A model generated the notes under the pieces. It made no database searches. It worked only from the letters and a program-made list of their open reading frames with translations, and had not been told where the DNA came from. Shown here piece by piece: positions 13,028 through 23,123 of a DNA stretch of 64,000 nt; the first letter of the stretch is position 1, and every line of letters begins with the position of its first letter. This DNA is from Dactylosporangium siamense (GTDB lineage: Bacteria; Actinomycetota; Actinomycetes; Mycobacteriales; Micromonosporaceae), in assembly GCF_016862795.1 (NCBI RefSeq), contig NZ_BONQ01000021.1, forward strand, positions 62,001 through 126,000. The letters are read 5' to 3'. Position numbers and translations under genes: made by a program.

Positions 13028-13468
13028 GTGACGTACCCGTATCAGCACCAGCCGCAGGCCCCGCACGCCCCGCACGCCCCGCAGCCTGGGATGAGGATCG
13101 ACCTCGTCCAGGGGACCCCGTTCGGGGTCGCCTATCCGTTGGTCCAGGGGACCCCCAGCGGCCCGGCGATCGGCAGCCTCGTCGCCGGCATCGCCTCGAT
13201 CTTCGTGGGCCTGACGGTGAGCTGCCTCGGGCTGGCCGGCGCCGGGCCCGGCTGGGGACCGATCGCCGGTGGTGCGTTCACGATCCTCGCGGTGTTCCTC
13301 GGGCTGGGCGCGATCGGCCTCGGCGTCTTCGGCATGCGGCAGGTCCGCAGGGCGGGGCGGCTGGTGACCGGGCGGGGGATGGCGGTCACCGGCATCGTGC
13401 TCGGCTCGGCCGGGGCCGGCATCGGCGTGCTGTCCCTCCTGCTCGCGTTCGTCATCGCCGCGGCCTAG
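13028..13468 (+). CDS. Membrane protein with DUF4190-like layout
   Basis: This 146-residue protein has a His/Pro/Gln-rich cytoplasmic head (YPYQHQPQAPHAPHAPQPG), a short duplication of VQGTPxG at residues 27-33 and 39-45, and three hydrophobic segments near 46-70, 78-104 and 117-146. The region between the last two contains GMRQVRRAGRLVTGRGMAVTG, which resembles the positively charged linker and GxxMAxxG motif of DUF4190 proteins. The function is unknown. It starts at GTG directly after the preceding membrane gene. Confidence 0.72.
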   Translation: MTYPYQHQPQAPHAPHAPQPGMRIDLVQGTPFGVAYPLVQGTPSGPAIGSLVAGIASIFVGLTVSCLGLAGAGPGWGPIAGGAFTILAVFLGLGAIGLGVFGMRQVRRAGRLVTGRGMAVTGIVLGSAGAGIGVLSLLLAFVIAAA

Positions 13469-13566
13469 CCGCCGCGGCGGCCAGGCCCCACGTCCGGTCC
13501 AGCCGCTTCCGACCCGGCCGCCGCGGCGGCTCGGCCCCCACGTCCGGTCCAGCCGCTTCCGGCCTG
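13468..13566. repeat. Two tandem ~49-bp direct repeats
   Basis: Two near-identical units, 13468-13516 and 13517-13566, each begin GCCGCCGCGGCGG and contain CCCCACGTCCGGTCCAGC followed by CGCTTCC. A third unit begins at 13567 but degenerates after six bases. The repeat starts at the stop codon of the membrane gene and lies upstream of the str operon promoter. Confidence 0.85.
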
Positions 13567-13673
13567 GCCGCCACCTGCGGGAACACCGATGATGCGACCC
13601 CGGCGATGCAGCCGACGGACACCAGGTACTCTTGGTGTGAAGAGTGTTCCGTCATGGGGCCGAGCCGGCGATT

Positions 13674-13702
13674 TTGACCAGCGTCCTCACGGTGGGTACT
13701 CT
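13674..13702 (+). promoter_or_regulatory. Probable rpsL (str operon) promoter
   Basis: TTGACC (13674-13679) and TACTCT (13697-13702) are spaced by 17 bp. Transcription would start near 13709. Confidence 0.75.
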
Positions 13703-13708
13703 TTCCCC

Positions 13709-13918
13709 TCGTGCCCGACTTTGTCGGGCAACTCGTGCGTGCGTCCACAACGGCCCGCCTTCGCGGGTTCAGGGTGGATGCAAACCGCGAAACCCGGTTG
13801 GCACTTCTCGGACCGGGTTCGCGCGGCGGGCGACACGCCCGACCGCGGGTGCCGGTCACGCCGTGGAGACAGCGAAGAAGAAGACGTGCGGCCGCGAGGC
13901 CGAAGGGAGTAAGGCCCA
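13709..13918 (+). promoter_or_regulatory. rpsL leader with 5' hairpin and element shared with rpsJ leader
   Basis: The roughly 210-nt leader begins with an 8-bp hairpin, TGCCCGAC-TTT-GTCGGGCA (13712-13730). At 13830-13849 it carries GCGACACGCCCGACCGCGGG, repeated exactly in the rpsJ leader at 18485-18504. The downstream bases allow a small GACCG/CGGTC stem (13841-13857). A GAAGGGA Shine-Dalgarno precedes rpsL. The leader is not a gene. Confidence 0.65.
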
Positions 13919-14293
13919 GTGCCTACGATCCAGCAGCTGGTCCGCAAGGGCCGCCAGGCGAAGCTGAGCAAGACCAAGACGCCGGCGCTCAAGGGCAGCC
14001 CGCAGCGGCGTGGCGTCTGCACGCGTGTGTACACCACCACGCCGAAGAAGCCGAACTCGGCGCTGCGCAAGGTGGCCCGTGTGCGACTGAGCAACGGTAT
14101 CGAGGTGACGGCCTACATCCCCGGTGTCGGTCACAACCTTCAGGAGCACTCGATCGTGCTGGTCCGCGGTGGCCGTGTGAAGGACCTCCCCGGCGTCCGG
14201 TACAAGATCATTCGTGGTTCGCTGGACACCCAGGGTGTCCGCAACCGCAAGCAGGCTCGCAGCCGGTACGGCGCGAAGAAGGAGAAGAGCTGA
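13919..14293 (+). CDS. rpsL: 30S ribosomal protein S12
   Basis: This 124-residue S12 starts at GTG ([15 protein letters not shown]). The decoding-centre loop [18 protein letters not shown] and the later [16 protein letters not shown] both keep the lysines whose mutation gives streptomycin resistance, so the sequence is the sensitive type. S12 controls decoding accuracy. rpsG begins 1 nt after the stop. GAAGGGA lies 11-17 nt upstream of the start. Confidence 0.98.
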   Translation: MPTIQQLVRKGRQAKLSKTKTPALKGSPQRRGVCTRVYTTTPKKPNSALRKVARVRLSNGIEVTAYIPGVGHNLQEHSIVLVRGGRVKDLPGVRYKIIRGSLDTQGVRNRKQARSRYGAKKEKS

Positions 14294-14294
14294 C

Positions 14295-14765
14295 ATGCCG
14301 CGTAAAGGCCCCGCGCCGCGCCGGCCCCTGGTGGCGGACCCGGTCTACAACTCCCTGCTCGTCACCCAGCTGATCAACAAGATCCTGGTTGAGGGCAAGC
14401 GTCAGCTCGCCGAGCGCGTTGTCTACAGCGCCCTCGAAGGCTGCCGGGAGAAGTCAGGAACGGACCCCGTCGTCACGCTGAAGCGCGCGATGGACAACGT
14501 CAAGCCGACCCTCGAGGTCCGCAGCCGCCGCGTCGGTGGCGCGACCTACCAGGTGCCGGTCGAGGTTCGCCCTCCCCGGGCGACGACGCTGGGCCTGCGC
14601 TGGCTGGTCACCTACTCCCGCGCCCGTCGTGAGAAGACCATGGTCGAGCGGCTCATGAACGAGCTGCTCGATGCCAGCAACGGGCTCGGTGCTGCGGTGA
14701 AGCGCCGCGAGGACACCCACAAGATGGCGGAGTCCAACAAGGCCTTCGCGCACTACCGCTGGTAA
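14295..14765 (+). CDS. rpsG: 30S ribosomal protein S7
   Basis: This 156-residue S7 starts [20 protein letters not shown] and contains [30 protein letters not shown] and the ending [15 protein letters not shown]7 nucleates assembly of the 30S head and contacts E-site tRNA; in E. coli it represses the str operon. The gene follows rpsL directly. Confidence 0.98.
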   Translation: MPRKGPAPRRPLVADPVYNSLLVTQLINKILVEGKRQLAERVVYSALEGCREKSGTDPVVTLKRAMDNVKPTLEVRSRRVGGATYQVPVEVRPPRATTLGLRWLVTYSRARREKTMVERLMNELLDASNGLGAAVKRREDTHKMAESNKAFAHYRW

Positions 14766-14827
14766 GCGATCGCTTGCTCAGCAATCTGATCTCAGCAATC
14801 CGACGAGAGACGAAGTAGGGATTCGAA

Positions 14828-16927
14828 GTGGCTGCCTCAGACGCTGCCCTCGCCAAGGTCCGGAACATCGGCATCATGGCGCACATCGACGCCGGTAAGA
14901 CGACGACGACTGAGCGCATCCTGTTCTACACCGGCATCACGTACAAGATCGGTGAGGTCCACGAGGGCGCCGCCGTCATGGACTGGATGGAGCAGGAGCA
15001 GGAGCGGGGCATCACCATCACCTCCGCCGCGACGAAGTGCGAGTGGAAGGGCCACGTCATCCAGATCATCGACACGCCCGGCCACGTCGACTTCACGGTC
15101 GAGGTCGAGCGGTCGCTGCGGGTCCTGGACGGCGCGGTTGCGGTCTACGACGGCGTTGCCGGCGTGGAGCCCCAGACCGAGAACGTCTGGCGACAGGCTG
15201 ACAAGTACAACGTCCCGCGTATGTGCTTCGTCAACAAGCTGGACCGCACCGGCGCCGACTTCTTCCGCTGCGTGCAGATGATGATCGACCGGCTCAACGC
15301 GACTCCGCTGGTCCTGCAGATCCCGATCGGGCTCGAGGGCGACCACATCGGCGTCGTCGACCTTCTGGAGATGCGCGCGCTCACCTGGCGCGGCGAGACC
15401 CAGAAGGGTGAGGACTACGCGATCGAGGAGATCCCCGCGGATCTCGTCGACCAGGCGAACGAGTGGCGCGACAAGCTGCTCGAGACCCTGTCGGAGACCG
15501 ACGACGACATCATGGTCCGCTACCTCGACGGCGACACGTTCGACGTCAAGGAGCTCAAGGCCGCGATCCGCCGGGCGACCATCGCCGGCAAGCTCAACCC
15601 GGTCGTCTGCGGCTCGGCGTTCAAGAACAAGGGCGTCCAGCCCATGCTCGACGCCGTCGTGGAGTTCCTCCCGTCGCCGCTGGACATCCCCGCCGTCGAG
15701 GGCATCGCCATCGACGGGGAGACCCCGCTGCTGCGCAAGCCCGACAACAGCGAGCCGTTCTCGTCCCTGGCCTTCAAGATCCAGACGGACAAGCACCTCG
15801 GCAAGCTCACGTATGTGCGCATCTACTCCGGCACGCTCGAGTCCGGCGCCCAGGTGGTCAACTCCACCAAGGAGCGCAAGGAGCGGATCGGCAAGATCTA
15901 CCAGATGCACGCCAACAAGCGTGAGGAGCGGCCGAGTGCCCAGGCGGGTGACATCATCGCCGTGCAGGGTCTCAAGCAGACCACGACCGGTGACACCCTC
16001 TGCGACCCGGCCAACCAGGTCATCCTGGAGTCGATGACGTTCCCGGAGCCGGTCATCCAGGTCGCGATCGAGCCGAAGAGCAAGGCCGACCAGGAGAAGC
16101 TGGGCACCGCCATCCAGCGCCTGGCCGAGGAGGACCCGACCTTCCGCGTCAAGAACGACGAGGAGACCGGGCAGACCATCATCGCCGGCATGGGCGAGTT
16201 GCACCTCGACATCCTGGTCGACCGGATGCGCCGCGAGTTCAGCGTCGAGGCCAACATCGGCAAGCCGCAGGTGGCCTACCGCGAGACCATCAAGGGCACC
16301 GTCGACAAGATCGACTACGTGCACAAGAAGCAGACCGGTGGCTCGGGTCAGTACGCGAAGGTCATCGTCAAGCTCGAGCCGCTCGAGATGACGGCGGACG
16401 GTCCGACCTACGAGTTCGTCAACGCGGTCTCGGGCGGTCGCATCCCGAAGGAGTTCATCCCTTCGGTCGACGCCGGCGCCCAGGACGCGATGCAGTACGG
16501 CGTGCTCGCGGGCTACCCGATGGTCGGTGTCAAGCTGACGCTGCTCGACGGGCAGTACCACGAGGTTGACTCGTCGGAAATGGCGTTCAAGATCGCTGGC
16601 TCGATGGTGATGAAGGAGGCGGCCCGCAGGGCTACTCCCACCCTCCTCGAGCCGTTGATGGCCGTCGAGGTCACCACCCCGGAAGAGAACATGGGTGACG
16701 TGATCGGCGACCTCAACTCCCGGCGTGGCACCATCCAGGCCATGGAGGAGCGCGGCGGTGCCCGTGTCGTCCGTGCCACGGTGCCGTTGTCGGAGATGTT
16801 CGGCTACGTCGGCGACCTGCGGTCGAAGACCCAGGGCCGGGCGAGCTACTCGATGCAGTTCGACTCCTACGCCGAGGTTCCCGCGAACGTCGCCAAGGAG
16901 ATCATCGCGAAGGCGACCGGGGAGTAG
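14828..16927 (+). CDS. fusA: Translation elongation factor G
   Basis: This 699-residue GTPase starts at GTG ([19 protein letters not shown]). The G1 motif [10 protein letters not shown], the G3 motif DTPGHVDF and the G4 motif [10 protein letters not shown] are intact, followed by domains II-V, with [22 protein letters not shown] in domain IV. EF-G catalyses translocation and, with RRF, ribosome recycling. The family has a second, paralogous clade (FusA2); this copy sits in the str operon, so it is the canonical one. Confidence 0.98.
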   Translation: MAASDAALAKVRNIGIMAHIDAGKTTTTERILFYTGITYKIGEVHEGAAVMDWMEQEQERGITITSAATKCEWKGHVIQIIDTPGHVDFTVEVERSLRVLDGAVAVYDGVAGVEPQTENVWRQADKYNVPRMCFVNKLDRTGADFFRCVQMMIDRLNATPLVLQIPIGLEGDHIGVVDLLEMRALTWRGETQKGEDYAIEEIPADLVDQANEWRDKLLETLSETDDDIMVRYLDGDTFDVKELKAAIRRATIAGKLNPVVCGSAFKNKGVQPMLDAVVEFLPSPLDIPAVEGIAIDGETPLLRKPDNSEPFSSLAFKIQTDKHLGKLTYVRIYSGTLESGAQVVNSTKERKERIGKIYQMHANKREERPSAQAGDIIAVQGLKQTTTGDTLCDPANQVILESMTFPEPVIQVAIEPKSKADQEKLGTAIQRLAEEDPTFRVKNDEETGQTIIAGMGELHLDILVDRMRREFSVEANIGKPQVAYRETIKGTVDKIDYVHKKQTGGSGQYAKVIVKLEPLEMTADGPTYEFVNAVSGGRIPKEFIPSVDAGAQDAMQYGVLAGYPMVGVKLTLLDGQYHEVDSSEMAFKIAGSMVMKEAARRATPTLLEPLMAVEVTTPEENMGDVIGDLNSRRGTIQAMEERGGARVVRATVPLSEMFGYVGDLRSKTQGRASYSMQFDSYAEVPANVAKEIIAKATGE

Positions 16928-16996
16928 TTCCCGGTCCGCGGCCGCGAGGCTGCATCAGCGGGCCTGAGGCTTCAGCCGCCAGACCCAAGTCGACAG

Positions 16997-17027
16997 GGTG
17001 TGTTGACGCTTCAGGCGTCAACACACC
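16997..17027 (+). promoter_or_regulatory. Perfect 13-bp hairpin between fusA and tuf
   Basis: GGTGTGTTGACGC (16997-17009) and GCGTCAACACACC (17015-17027) pair without mismatch around the 5-nt loop TTCAG. It ends 29 nt before the tuf start. It may be an RNA processing site, attenuator or 5' stabiliser that sets the extra EF-Tu output. No good promoter was found between the hairpin and tuf. Confidence 0.65.
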
Positions 17028-17056
17028 GCGAACCAGAAGTCCACAGGAGGACACCA

Positions 17057-18250
17057 GTGGCGAAGGCGAAGTTCGAGCGGACTAAGCCGCACGTCAACAT
17101 CGGCACCATCGGTCACATCGACCACGGGAAGACGACGCTGACGGCGGCCATTACCAAGGTGCTCCACGACCGGATGCCGGACGTGAACCCCTACACCCCG
17201 TTCGACGAGATCGACAAGGCGCCGGAGGAGAAGGCCCGCGGCATCACGATCTCGATCGCGCACGTCGAGTACCAGACCGAAGCCCGGCACTACGCCCACG
17301 TTGACTGCCCGGGCCACGCCGACTACATCAAGAACATGATCACCGGTGCCGCGCAGATGGACGGCGCGATCCTGGTGGTTGCGGCGACTGACGGCCCCAT
17401 GCCGCAGACCCGCGAGCACGTGCTGCTGGCCCGCCAGGTCGGCGTCCCCTACATCGTGGTGGCGCTGAACAAGAGCGACATGGTCGACGACGAGGAGCTC
17501 CTGGAGCTCGTCGAGCTCGAGGTTCGTGAGCTGCTGTCGAGCCAGGAGTTCCCGGGCGACGACGCTCCGGTCGTGCGCGTCTCGGCCCTGAAGGCCCTTG
17601 AGGGCGACCCGAAGTGGTCGGACTCCCTCATGGAGCTCATGGGCGCCGTGGACAGCGCGATCCCGCAGCCCGAGCGCGAGACCGAGAAGCCGTTCCTCAT
17701 GCCCGTCGAGGACGTCTTCACGATCACCGGTCGTGGCACGGTCGTCACCGGTCGTGTCGAGCGTGGCATCCTCAAGCCGAACGAGGAGGTCGAGATCGTT
17801 GGCATCCGTGCCAAGTCGATGAAGACCACCTGCACGGCGATCGAGATGTTCCGCAAGATCCTCGACGAGGCGCGTGCCGGCGAGAACGTCGGTCTGCTCC
17901 TGCGTGGTATCAAGCGCGAGGACGTCGAGCGCGGCATGGTCGTGGTGAAGCCGGGTAGCAACACCCCGCACACCGAGTTCGAGGCGACCGTCTACATCCT
18001 CTCCAAGGAGGAGGGTGGCCGGCACACCCCGTTCTTCCAGAACTACCGGCCGCAGTTCTACTTCCGCACCACGGACGTCACGGGCGTCGTCACGCTGCCG
18101 GAAGGCACCGAGATGATCATGCCCGGCGACAACACGGCGATGACTGTGTCGCTCATCCAGCCCATCGCGATGGAGGAAAACCTCCGCTTCGCGATCCGCG
18201 AGGGTGGCCGCACCGTCGGCGCCGGCCGTGTGACGAAGATCCTCAAGTAA
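17057..18250 (+). CDS. tuf: Translation elongation factor Tu
   Basis: This 397-residue EF-Tu starts at GTG ([20 protein letters not shown]) after a perfect AGGAGG 6 nt upstream. The G1 motif GHIDHGKTT, the switch II region [20 protein letters not shown] and the G4 motif NKSD are present; NKSD replaces the more usual NKAD but keeps the key residues. Domains II and III are complete. It delivers aminoacyl-tRNA to the ribosomal A site. It is the only tuf in the window. Confidence 0.98.
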   Translation: MAKAKFERTKPHVNIGTIGHIDHGKTTLTAAITKVLHDRMPDVNPYTPFDEIDKAPEEKARGITISIAHVEYQTEARHYAHVDCPGHADYIKNMITGAAQMDGAILVVAATDGPMPQTREHVLLARQVGVPYIVVALNKSDMVDDEELLELVELEVRELLSSQEFPGDDAPVVRVSALKALEGDPKWSDSLMELMGAVDSAIPQPERETEKPFLMPVEDVFTITGRGTVVTGRVERGILKPNEEVEIVGIRAKSMKTTCTAIEMFRKILDEARAGENVGLLLRGIKREDVERGMVVVKPGSNTPHTEFEATVYILSKEEGGRHTPFFQNYRPQFYFRTTDVTGVVTLPEGTEMIMPGDNTAMTVSLIQPIAMEENLRFAIREGGRTVGAGRVTKILK

Positions 18251-18269
18251 CGACCTGAGGCACCCCGAT

Positions 18270-18299
18270 TTCACTTTGTCGCACTTCGTGCGGCATAAT
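18270..18299 (+). promoter_or_regulatory. Probable S10 operon promoter
   Basis: CATAAT (18294-18299) is a good -10; a weak TTCACT -35 (18270-18275) lies 18 bp upstream. A small CGCAC-TTC-GTGCG palindrome fills the spacer (18280-18292). The start point would be near 18306. Confidence 0.6.
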
Positions 18300-18305
18300 G
18301 GTCGG

Positions 18306-18592
18306 GTTGCGTCGCGGGGCGGTCGAGACTGCTCAATGAGAGGTCTCGACCGCTTCCGCGCGGCGTCGGTTCTGTGACTGGCGCTCACCTCCGCGTTTTG
18401 GGCGTGGCACGCCCTGGGGTAGGTCTCCGCAGAGCCACCAGCGGTCCTGAGAAGGACGTCGGTGGCGGAGCCTGGCCCTTGGCCGCGACACGCCCGACCG
18501 CGGGGGTCGGACAGACCAAATAGGCGGCACCGGACCCTTCGGGGTTCCGCGAGGTCGAGAGACCTCGCATGAGAGAGGGAACTGAAGCCACC
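18306..18592 (+). promoter_or_regulatory. Highly structured rpsJ (S10 operon) leader RNA
   Basis: The ~290-nt leader holds four structured parts. The first is an 11-bp perfect stem, GCGGTCGAGAC with GTCTCGACCGC (18319-18353). The second is a CCACC/GGTGG plus GTCCT-GAGA-AGGAC hairpin (18435-18465). The third is the 20-nt element shared with the rpsL leader (18485-18504), here with a CCGACC/GGTCGG stem. The fourth is an 8-bp GCGAGGTC-GAGA-GACCTCGC hairpin (18549-18568) just before the GAGAGAGGGA ribosome site. Two of the loops are GAGA, a GNRA tetraloop. L4 or another r-protein may bind it; that is inference. Confidence 0.65.
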
Positions 18593-18901
18593 ATGGCGGG
18601 ACAGAAGATCCGCATCCGGCTCAAGGCCTACGACCACGAGGTCGTCGACTCCTCGGCGCGGAAGATCGTCGAGACGGTCACGCGCACCGGGGCTCAGGTC
18701 GCTGGGCCGGTGCCGCTGCCCACTGAGATCAACCGCTACTGCGTGATCCGCTCGCCGCACAAGTACAAGGACTCGCGCGAGCACTTCGAGATGCGCACGC
18801 ACAAGCGTCTGATCGACATCATCGACCCGACCCCGAAGACGGTTGACTCGCTCATGCGGCTCGACCTGCCGGCTGGTGTCGACATCGAGATCAAGCTGTA
18901 G
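18593..18901 (+). CDS. rpsJ: 30S ribosomal protein S10 (NusE)
   Basis: This 102-residue S10 starts [19 protein letters not shown] and ends [10 protein letters not shown]. It contains the [20 protein letters not shown] loop that contacts 16S rRNA in the 30S head. S10 also acts in antitermination with NusB and binds NusG. The ATG at 18593 follows GAGAGAGGGA. It is the first gene of the S10 cluster, behind a structured leader. Confidence 0.98.
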   Translation: MAGQKIRIRLKAYDHEVVDSSARKIVETVTRTGAQVAGPVPLPTEINRYCVIRSPHKYKDSREHFEMRTHKRLIDIIDPTPKTVDSLMRLDLPAGVDIEIKL

Positions 18902-18912
18902 GGACCGGACTT

Positions 18913-19584
18913 ATGGACAGGCAAGTCAAGGGCATCCTGGGTGAGAAGCTCGGCATGACCCAGATCTGGGACAACGGCAAGGTCGTCCCGGTGACTGTGG
19001 TGCAGGCCGGCCCGTGCGTCGTGACCCAGGTGCGCACGGCTGACAACGACGGTTACTCCGCGGTTCAGCTCGCGTGGGGCCAGATCGACCCGCGGAAGGT
19101 CAACAAGCCGCGGTCGGGCCACTTCGCCAAGGCGGACGTCGCGCCCCGTCGTCACATCGTGGAGCTGCGGACCACCGACGCCGGCGAATACTCGCTCGGC
19201 CAGGAGATCACCGCCGAGACCTTCACCGCGGGCCAGCGCATCGACGTGACCGGCCGCACCAAGGGCAAGGGCTTCGCCGGCGTCATGAAGCGGCACGGCT
19301 TCCACGGCCTGCGGGCCAGCCACGGTGTCGAGCGCAAGCACCGCTCGCCGGGCTCCATCGGCGCCTGCGCGACCCCCGGTCGCGTCTTCAAGGGCGTCAA
19401 GATGGCCGGCCGCATGGGTGGGGTTCGCTTCACCGTGCAGAACCTCACCGTCCAGTCGGTCGAGCTGGAGCAGGGCCTGATCCTGATCAGGGGAGCGGTC
19501 CCCGGCCCGAAGGGCAGCCTCGTGCTGCTGCGCACCGCCGCCAAGGCCGACCTGAAGTCGCAGAAGGGTGGGATCACCAAGTGA
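18913..19584 (+). CDS. rplC: 50S ribosomal protein L3
   Basis: This 223-residue L3 starts [20 protein letters not shown]. It contains [19 protein letters not shown] and [15 protein letters not shown], the long loop that reaches the peptidyl-transferase centre. The stop overlaps the rplD start by 4 bp. L3 is an early 50S assembly protein. Confidence 0.98.
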   Translation: MDRQVKGILGEKLGMTQIWDNGKVVPVTVVQAGPCVVTQVRTADNDGYSAVQLAWGQIDPRKVNKPRSGHFAKADVAPRRHIVELRTTDAGEYSLGQEITAETFTAGQRIDVTGRTKGKGFAGVMKRHGFHGLRASHGVERKHRSPGSIGACATPGRVFKGVKMAGRMGGVRFTVQNLTVQSVELEQGLILIRGAVPGPKGSLVLLRTAAKADLKSQKGGITK

Positions 19585-20237
19585 CCACCGTTGACATCAA
19601 GACGGTCGACGGCGCCACCAACGGCACCGTCGAGCTGCCGGACGCCATCTTCGACGCGCAGGCCAGCATCCCGCTGCTGCACCAGGTCGTCGTCGCGCAG
19701 CTGGCCGCGGCCCGCCAGGGCACGCACAAGGTCAAGACGCGGGGCGAGGTGTCCGGCGGCGGTAGGAAGCCCTACAAGCAGAAGGGCACCGGTCGCGCCC
19801 GTCAGGGCTCGATCCGCGCGCCGCAGTTCACCGGCGGTGGCGTCACGCACGGCCCCGTGCCGCGTGACTACACCCAGCGGGTGAACAAGAAGATGAAGGC
19901 GGCCGCCCTGCGCGGTGCCCTCTCCGACCGGGCCCGCGAGGGTCGCATCCACGTCGTGGAGAGCTTCATCGACGGCGAGACCCCGAAGACCAAGGACGCC
20001 CTGAAGGTGCTGCGCGGGATCACCGACGCGCGCCGGGTGCTCGTGGTCCTCCCGCGCGACGACGAGGCCAACTGGCTGAGCCTGCGCAACGAGCAGTCGG
20101 TGCACCTCCTGGTCGCCGACCAGCTCAACACGCACGACGTGCTCGTCGCCGACCAGGTCATCTTCACGACCGCGGCACTCGACGAGTTCCTGGGCCGTAC
20201 GGCTGACACGGCCGACGAGACCACTGAGGAGGCCTGA
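19581..20237 (+). CDS. rplD: 50S ribosomal protein L4
   Basis: This 218-residue L4 starts at the GTG overlapping the rplC stop. The extended tunnel loop [20 protein letters not shown] followed by [10 protein letters not shown] is intact at residues 60-85, with no insertion of the kind linked to macrolide resistance that I can recognise. The C-terminus has an acidic Thr/Glu tail. In E. coli L4 represses the S10 operon by binding its leader; the structured rpsJ leader here makes a similar role possible but unproven. Confidence 0.97.
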   Translation: MTTVDIKTVDGATNGTVELPDAIFDAQASIPLLHQVVVAQLAAARQGTHKVKTRGEVSGGGRKPYKQKGTGRARQGSIRAPQFTGGGVTHGPVPRDYTQRVNKKMKAAALRGALSDRAREGRIHVVESFIDGETPKTKDALKVLRGITDARRVLVVLPRDDEANWLSLRNEQSVHLLVADQLNTHDVLVADQVIFTTAALDEFLGRTADTADETTEEA

Positions 20238-20239
20238 TC

Positions 20240-20542
20240 ATGGCGACGATCGCCGATCCACGCGACGTGATCATCCAGCCGGTGGTCTCTGAGAAGAGCT
20301 ACAGCGAGCTCAACCGCAACTGGTACACGTTCCTGGTGCACCCGGACGCGAACAAGACCGAGATCAAGATCGCGATCCAGCAGATCTTCAACGTCCGCGT
20401 TCTGTCGGTCAACACCATCAACCGCGAAGGCAAGCGCAAGCGGACCCGCACGGGTTGGGGCAAGCGCAAGGACACGAAGCGGGCGATGGTCAAGCTCGCC
20501 GACGGTGACCGGATCGAAGCCTTCGGCGGACCGGTCAGCTGA
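20240..20542 (+). CDS. rplW: 50S ribosomal protein L23
   Basis: This 100-residue L23 starts [21 protein letters not shown], with the family motif PVVSEKS, and ends [12 protein letters not shown]23 sits at the exit of the peptide tunnel and binds trigger factor and SRP. It starts 2 nt after rplD, and a GAGGAGG sequence at the end of rplD serves as ribosome site. Confidence 0.97.
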   Translation: MATIADPRDVIIQPVVSEKSYSELNRNWYTFLVHPDANKTEIKIAIQQIFNVRVLSVNTINREGKRKRTRTGWGKRKDTKRAMVKLADGDRIEAFGGPVS

Positions 20543-20554
20543 GGGGTATAGACG

Positions 20555-21394
20555 ATGGCTATCCGTAAATACAAGCCGACGACCCCGGGTCGTCGCGGTT
20601 CGAGCGTTGCCGACTTCGCCGAGATCACCCGATCGACGCCGGAGAAGTCCCTGCTCGTCCCGCTGCCCAACAAGGGCGGACGCAACGTCCACGGCCGCGT
20701 CACCGCGCGCCACCAGGGCGGCGGCCACAAGCGCCAGTACCGGTTGATCGACTTCCGTCGCGCGGACAAGGACGGCATCCCCGCCAAGGTCGCGCACATC
20801 GAGTACGACCCCAACCGGACCGCGCGGATCGCGCTGCTGCACTACGCCGACGGCGAGAAGCGCTACATCATCGCGCCGAAGGACCTCAAGCAGGGCGACC
20901 GTGTCGAGGCCGGAGTCGGCGCCGACATCAAGCCGGGCAACAACCTGCCGCTGCGCAACATCCCGGTCGGCACCACCGTGCACGCGGTGGAGCTGCGCCC
21001 GGGCGGCGGCGCGAAGCTGGCCCGTTCGGCCGGCGTCGGCGTCCAGCTGCTCGGCCGTGAGGGCACCTACGCGACACTGCGTATGCCGTCCGGCGAGATC
21101 CGGCGCGTCGAGGTCACCTGCCGGGCGACCATCGGCGAGATCGGCAACGCCGACCAGTCGAACATCAACTGGGGCAAGGCCGGCCGCATGCGCTGGAAGG
21201 GCAAGCGCCCGACCGTCCGTGGTGTCGCGATGAACCCCATCGACCACCCGCACGGTGGTGGTGAGGGTAAGACCTCGGGTGGTCGTCACCCGGTCAACCC
21301 GAAGGGCAAGCCGGAGGGCCGCACGCGGCGCAAGGGCCAGCCGAGCGACCGACTCATCGTCCGTAGGCGTTACGCCACCCGGAAGCGCGGCTAA
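20555..21394 (+). CDS. rplB: 50S ribosomal protein L2
   Basis: This 279-residue L2 starts [21 protein letters not shown] and contains [15 protein letters not shown], the [29 protein letters not shown] region around the conserved His, and a basic tail ending [11 protein letters not shown]2 is needed for subunit association and peptidyl transfer. Confidence 0.98.
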   Translation: MAIRKYKPTTPGRRGSSVADFAEITRSTPEKSLLVPLPNKGGRNVHGRVTARHQGGGHKRQYRLIDFRRADKDGIPAKVAHIEYDPNRTARIALLHYADGEKRYIIAPKDLKQGDRVEAGVGADIKPGNNLPLRNIPVGTTVHAVELRPGGGAKLARSAGVGVQLLGREGTYATLRMPSGEIRRVEVTCRATIGEIGNADQSNINWGKAGRMRWKGKRPTVRGVAMNPIDHPHGGGEGKTSGGRHPVNPKGKPEGRTRRKGQPSDRLIVRRRYATRKRG

Positions 21395-21406
21395 GGAGCC
21401 TGAGCA

Positions 21407-21688
21407 ATGCCTCGCAGCCTCAAGAAGGGCCCGTTCGTCGACGACCACCTCATCAAGAAGGTGGAAGTCCAGAACGCCAAGAACTCCAAGAACGTCATCA
21501 AGACCTGGTCGCGCCGGTCGACGATCATCCCCGACATGCTCGGGCACACGATCGCCGTCCACGATGGGCGTAAGCACGTGCCCGTGTTCGTGACCGAGGC
21601 GATGGTCGGGCACAAGCTCGGCGAATTCGCGCTGACCCGCACGTTCAAGGGTCACGAGAAGGACGACCGGAAGAGCCGCCGCCGCTAA
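21407..21688 (+). CDS. rpsS: 30S ribosomal protein S19
   Basis: This 93-residue S19 starts [20 protein letters not shown] and contains [23 protein letters not shown] and [16 protein letters not shown], the family core. It lies in the 30S head next to S13 at the A-site finger bridge. AAGGAG precedes the start. Confidence 0.98.
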   Translation: MPRSLKKGPFVDDHLIKKVEVQNAKNSKNVIKTWSRRSTIIPDMLGHTIAVHDGRKHVPVFVTEAMVGHKLGEFALTRTFKGHEKDDRKSRRR

Positions 21689-21714
21689 GGCAGCCAACTA
21701 AAGGGGATTTCCCA

Positions 21715-22263
21715 ATGCCAACAAAAGCAGCGGCGGCGCTGCCCGGTGCCCGGGCGATCGCGCGCCATGTGCGCGTGTCGCCCATGAAGGCGCGCCGTGT
21801 GGTGAACCTCGTTCGCGGGTTGCCCGCGCGCGACGCACTCACGGTGCTGCAGTTCGCCCCGCAGTCCGCGAGCGAGCCGGTCTACAAGGTGCTCGCAAGC
21901 GCCATCGCCAACGCAGAGAACAACGAGCGGCTTGACCCGGACTCGCTCCTGGTCGCCGAGGCATACGTGGACGAGGGCCCGACGCTCAAGCGGTTCCGGC
22001 CGCGGGCGCAGGGTCGCGCGTACCGGATCCGCAAGCGGACCAGCCATATCACCATCGTGGTCGAGAGTGTCCCGGCGTCCCAGGCCCGTGCGGCCAAGGC
22101 CGGCGTGGCCAAGGCGACCAAGGCGGCCAAGGCCGTGACGCCGGAGACGGACGAGACCGACGAGGTCGAGACGCCGGCGGCGAAGAAGGCGACCAAGGCA
22201 GCTCCGGCGAAGAAGGCCGCGAAGGCGACGCCGAAGGCTGACGCCGAGGAAGGGACCGAGTAA
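21715..22263 (+). CDS. rplV: 50S ribosomal protein L22 with long C-terminal tail
   Basis: This 182-residue protein is much longer than the roughly 110 residues of E. coli L22. The L22 core spans about residues 10-122 ([20 protein letters not shown] through SHITIVVES), including the tunnel hairpin [18 protein letters not shown]. After it comes a low-complexity tail of about 55 residues rich in Ala, Lys, Thr and Glu ([20 protein letters not shown]). The tail is likely disordered and solvent-exposed. The stop overlaps the rpsC start by one base. Confidence 0.96.
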   Translation: MPTKAAAALPGARAIARHVRVSPMKARRVVNLVRGLPARDALTVLQFAPQSASEPVYKVLASAIANAENNERLDPDSLLVAEAYVDEGPTLKRFRPRAQGRAYRIRKRTSHITIVVESVPASQARAAKAGVAKATKAAKAVTPETDETDEVETPAAKKATKAAPAKKAAKATPKADAEEGTE

Positions 22264-23120
22264 TGGGTCAGAAGGTTCACCCGCACGGGTTCCGGCTCGG
22301 CATCAGCACCGACTGGAAGTCCCGCTGGTACGCCGACAAGCTCTACAAGGACTACATCGCCGAGGACGTCAAGATCCGTCGGATGATGTCCAAGGGCCTG
22401 GAGCGCGCCGGCATCGCCAAGGTCGACATCGAGCGCACCCGCGACCGGGTCCGTGTGGACATCCACACGGCCCGCCCGGGCATCGTCATCGGCCGTAAGG
22501 GCGCTGAGGCCGACCGCATCCGCGCCGAGCTGGAGAAGCTCACCGGCAAGCAGGTGCAGCTCAACATCCTCGAGGTGAAGAGCCCCGAGTCGGACGCGCA
22601 GCTCGTCGCGCAGGGCGTGGCCGAGCAGCTGTCCAGCCGGGTCAGCTTCCGCCGTGCCATGCGCAAGGCGATGCAGTCGGCGATGAAGAACCCGCTGGTC
22701 AAGGGCATCCGGGTGCAGGTCTCCGGCCGCCTCGGCGGCGCCGAGATGAGCCGCACGGAGTTCTACCGTGAGGGTCGCGTGCCGCTGCACTCGCTGCGGG
22801 CCAACATCGAGTACGGCTTCTTCGAGGCCCGTACCACCTTCGGCCGCATCGGTGTGAAGGTCTGGATCTACAAGGGCGACGCCGTTCCGGGTCGCGAGGC
22901 GCCGGCCGAGGCCGCCGCACCGCGTGGTGGCCGTCGCGAGCGCACGGACCGGCCCGAGCGGCCGCGTCGTGGGCGTTCCGGCTCCTCCGGCACGACCGCC
23001 GGTGGCACCGAGGCCGGTCGGGCCGCAGCCGCGGCCCAGGCCGCCGAGGTGACCCCCGAGGCCGCCGCCCCCGCGGAGCAGGCCCCGGCCGCACCGGCAG
23101 AGACGCCTCAGGAGGGCTGA
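22263..23120 (+). CDS. rpsC: 30S ribosomal protein S3 with C-terminal extension
   Basis: This 285-residue S3 starts [20 protein letters not shown]. The KH domain has the motif [15 protein letters not shown]. The C-terminal domain contains [26 protein letters not shown] and [23 protein letters not shown]. After about residue 212 there is an Arg/Gly then Ala/Pro/Glu-rich tail of roughly 70 residues, longer than in E. coli (233 residues in total). S3 shapes the mRNA entry channel. The ATG overlaps the rplV stop. Confidence 0.97.
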   Translation: MGQKVHPHGFRLGISTDWKSRWYADKLYKDYIAEDVKIRRMMSKGLERAGIAKVDIERTRDRVRVDIHTARPGIVIGRKGAEADRIRAELEKLTGKQVQLNILEVKSPESDAQLVAQGVAEQLSSRVSFRRAMRKAMQSAMKNPLVKGIRVQVSGRLGGAEMSRTEFYREGRVPLHSLRANIEYGFFEARTTFGRIGVKVWIYKGDAVPGREAPAEAAAPRGGRRERTDRPERPRRGRSGSSGTTAGGTEAGRAAAAAQAAEVTPEAAAPAEQAPAAPAETPQEG

Positions 23121-23123
23121 CGA

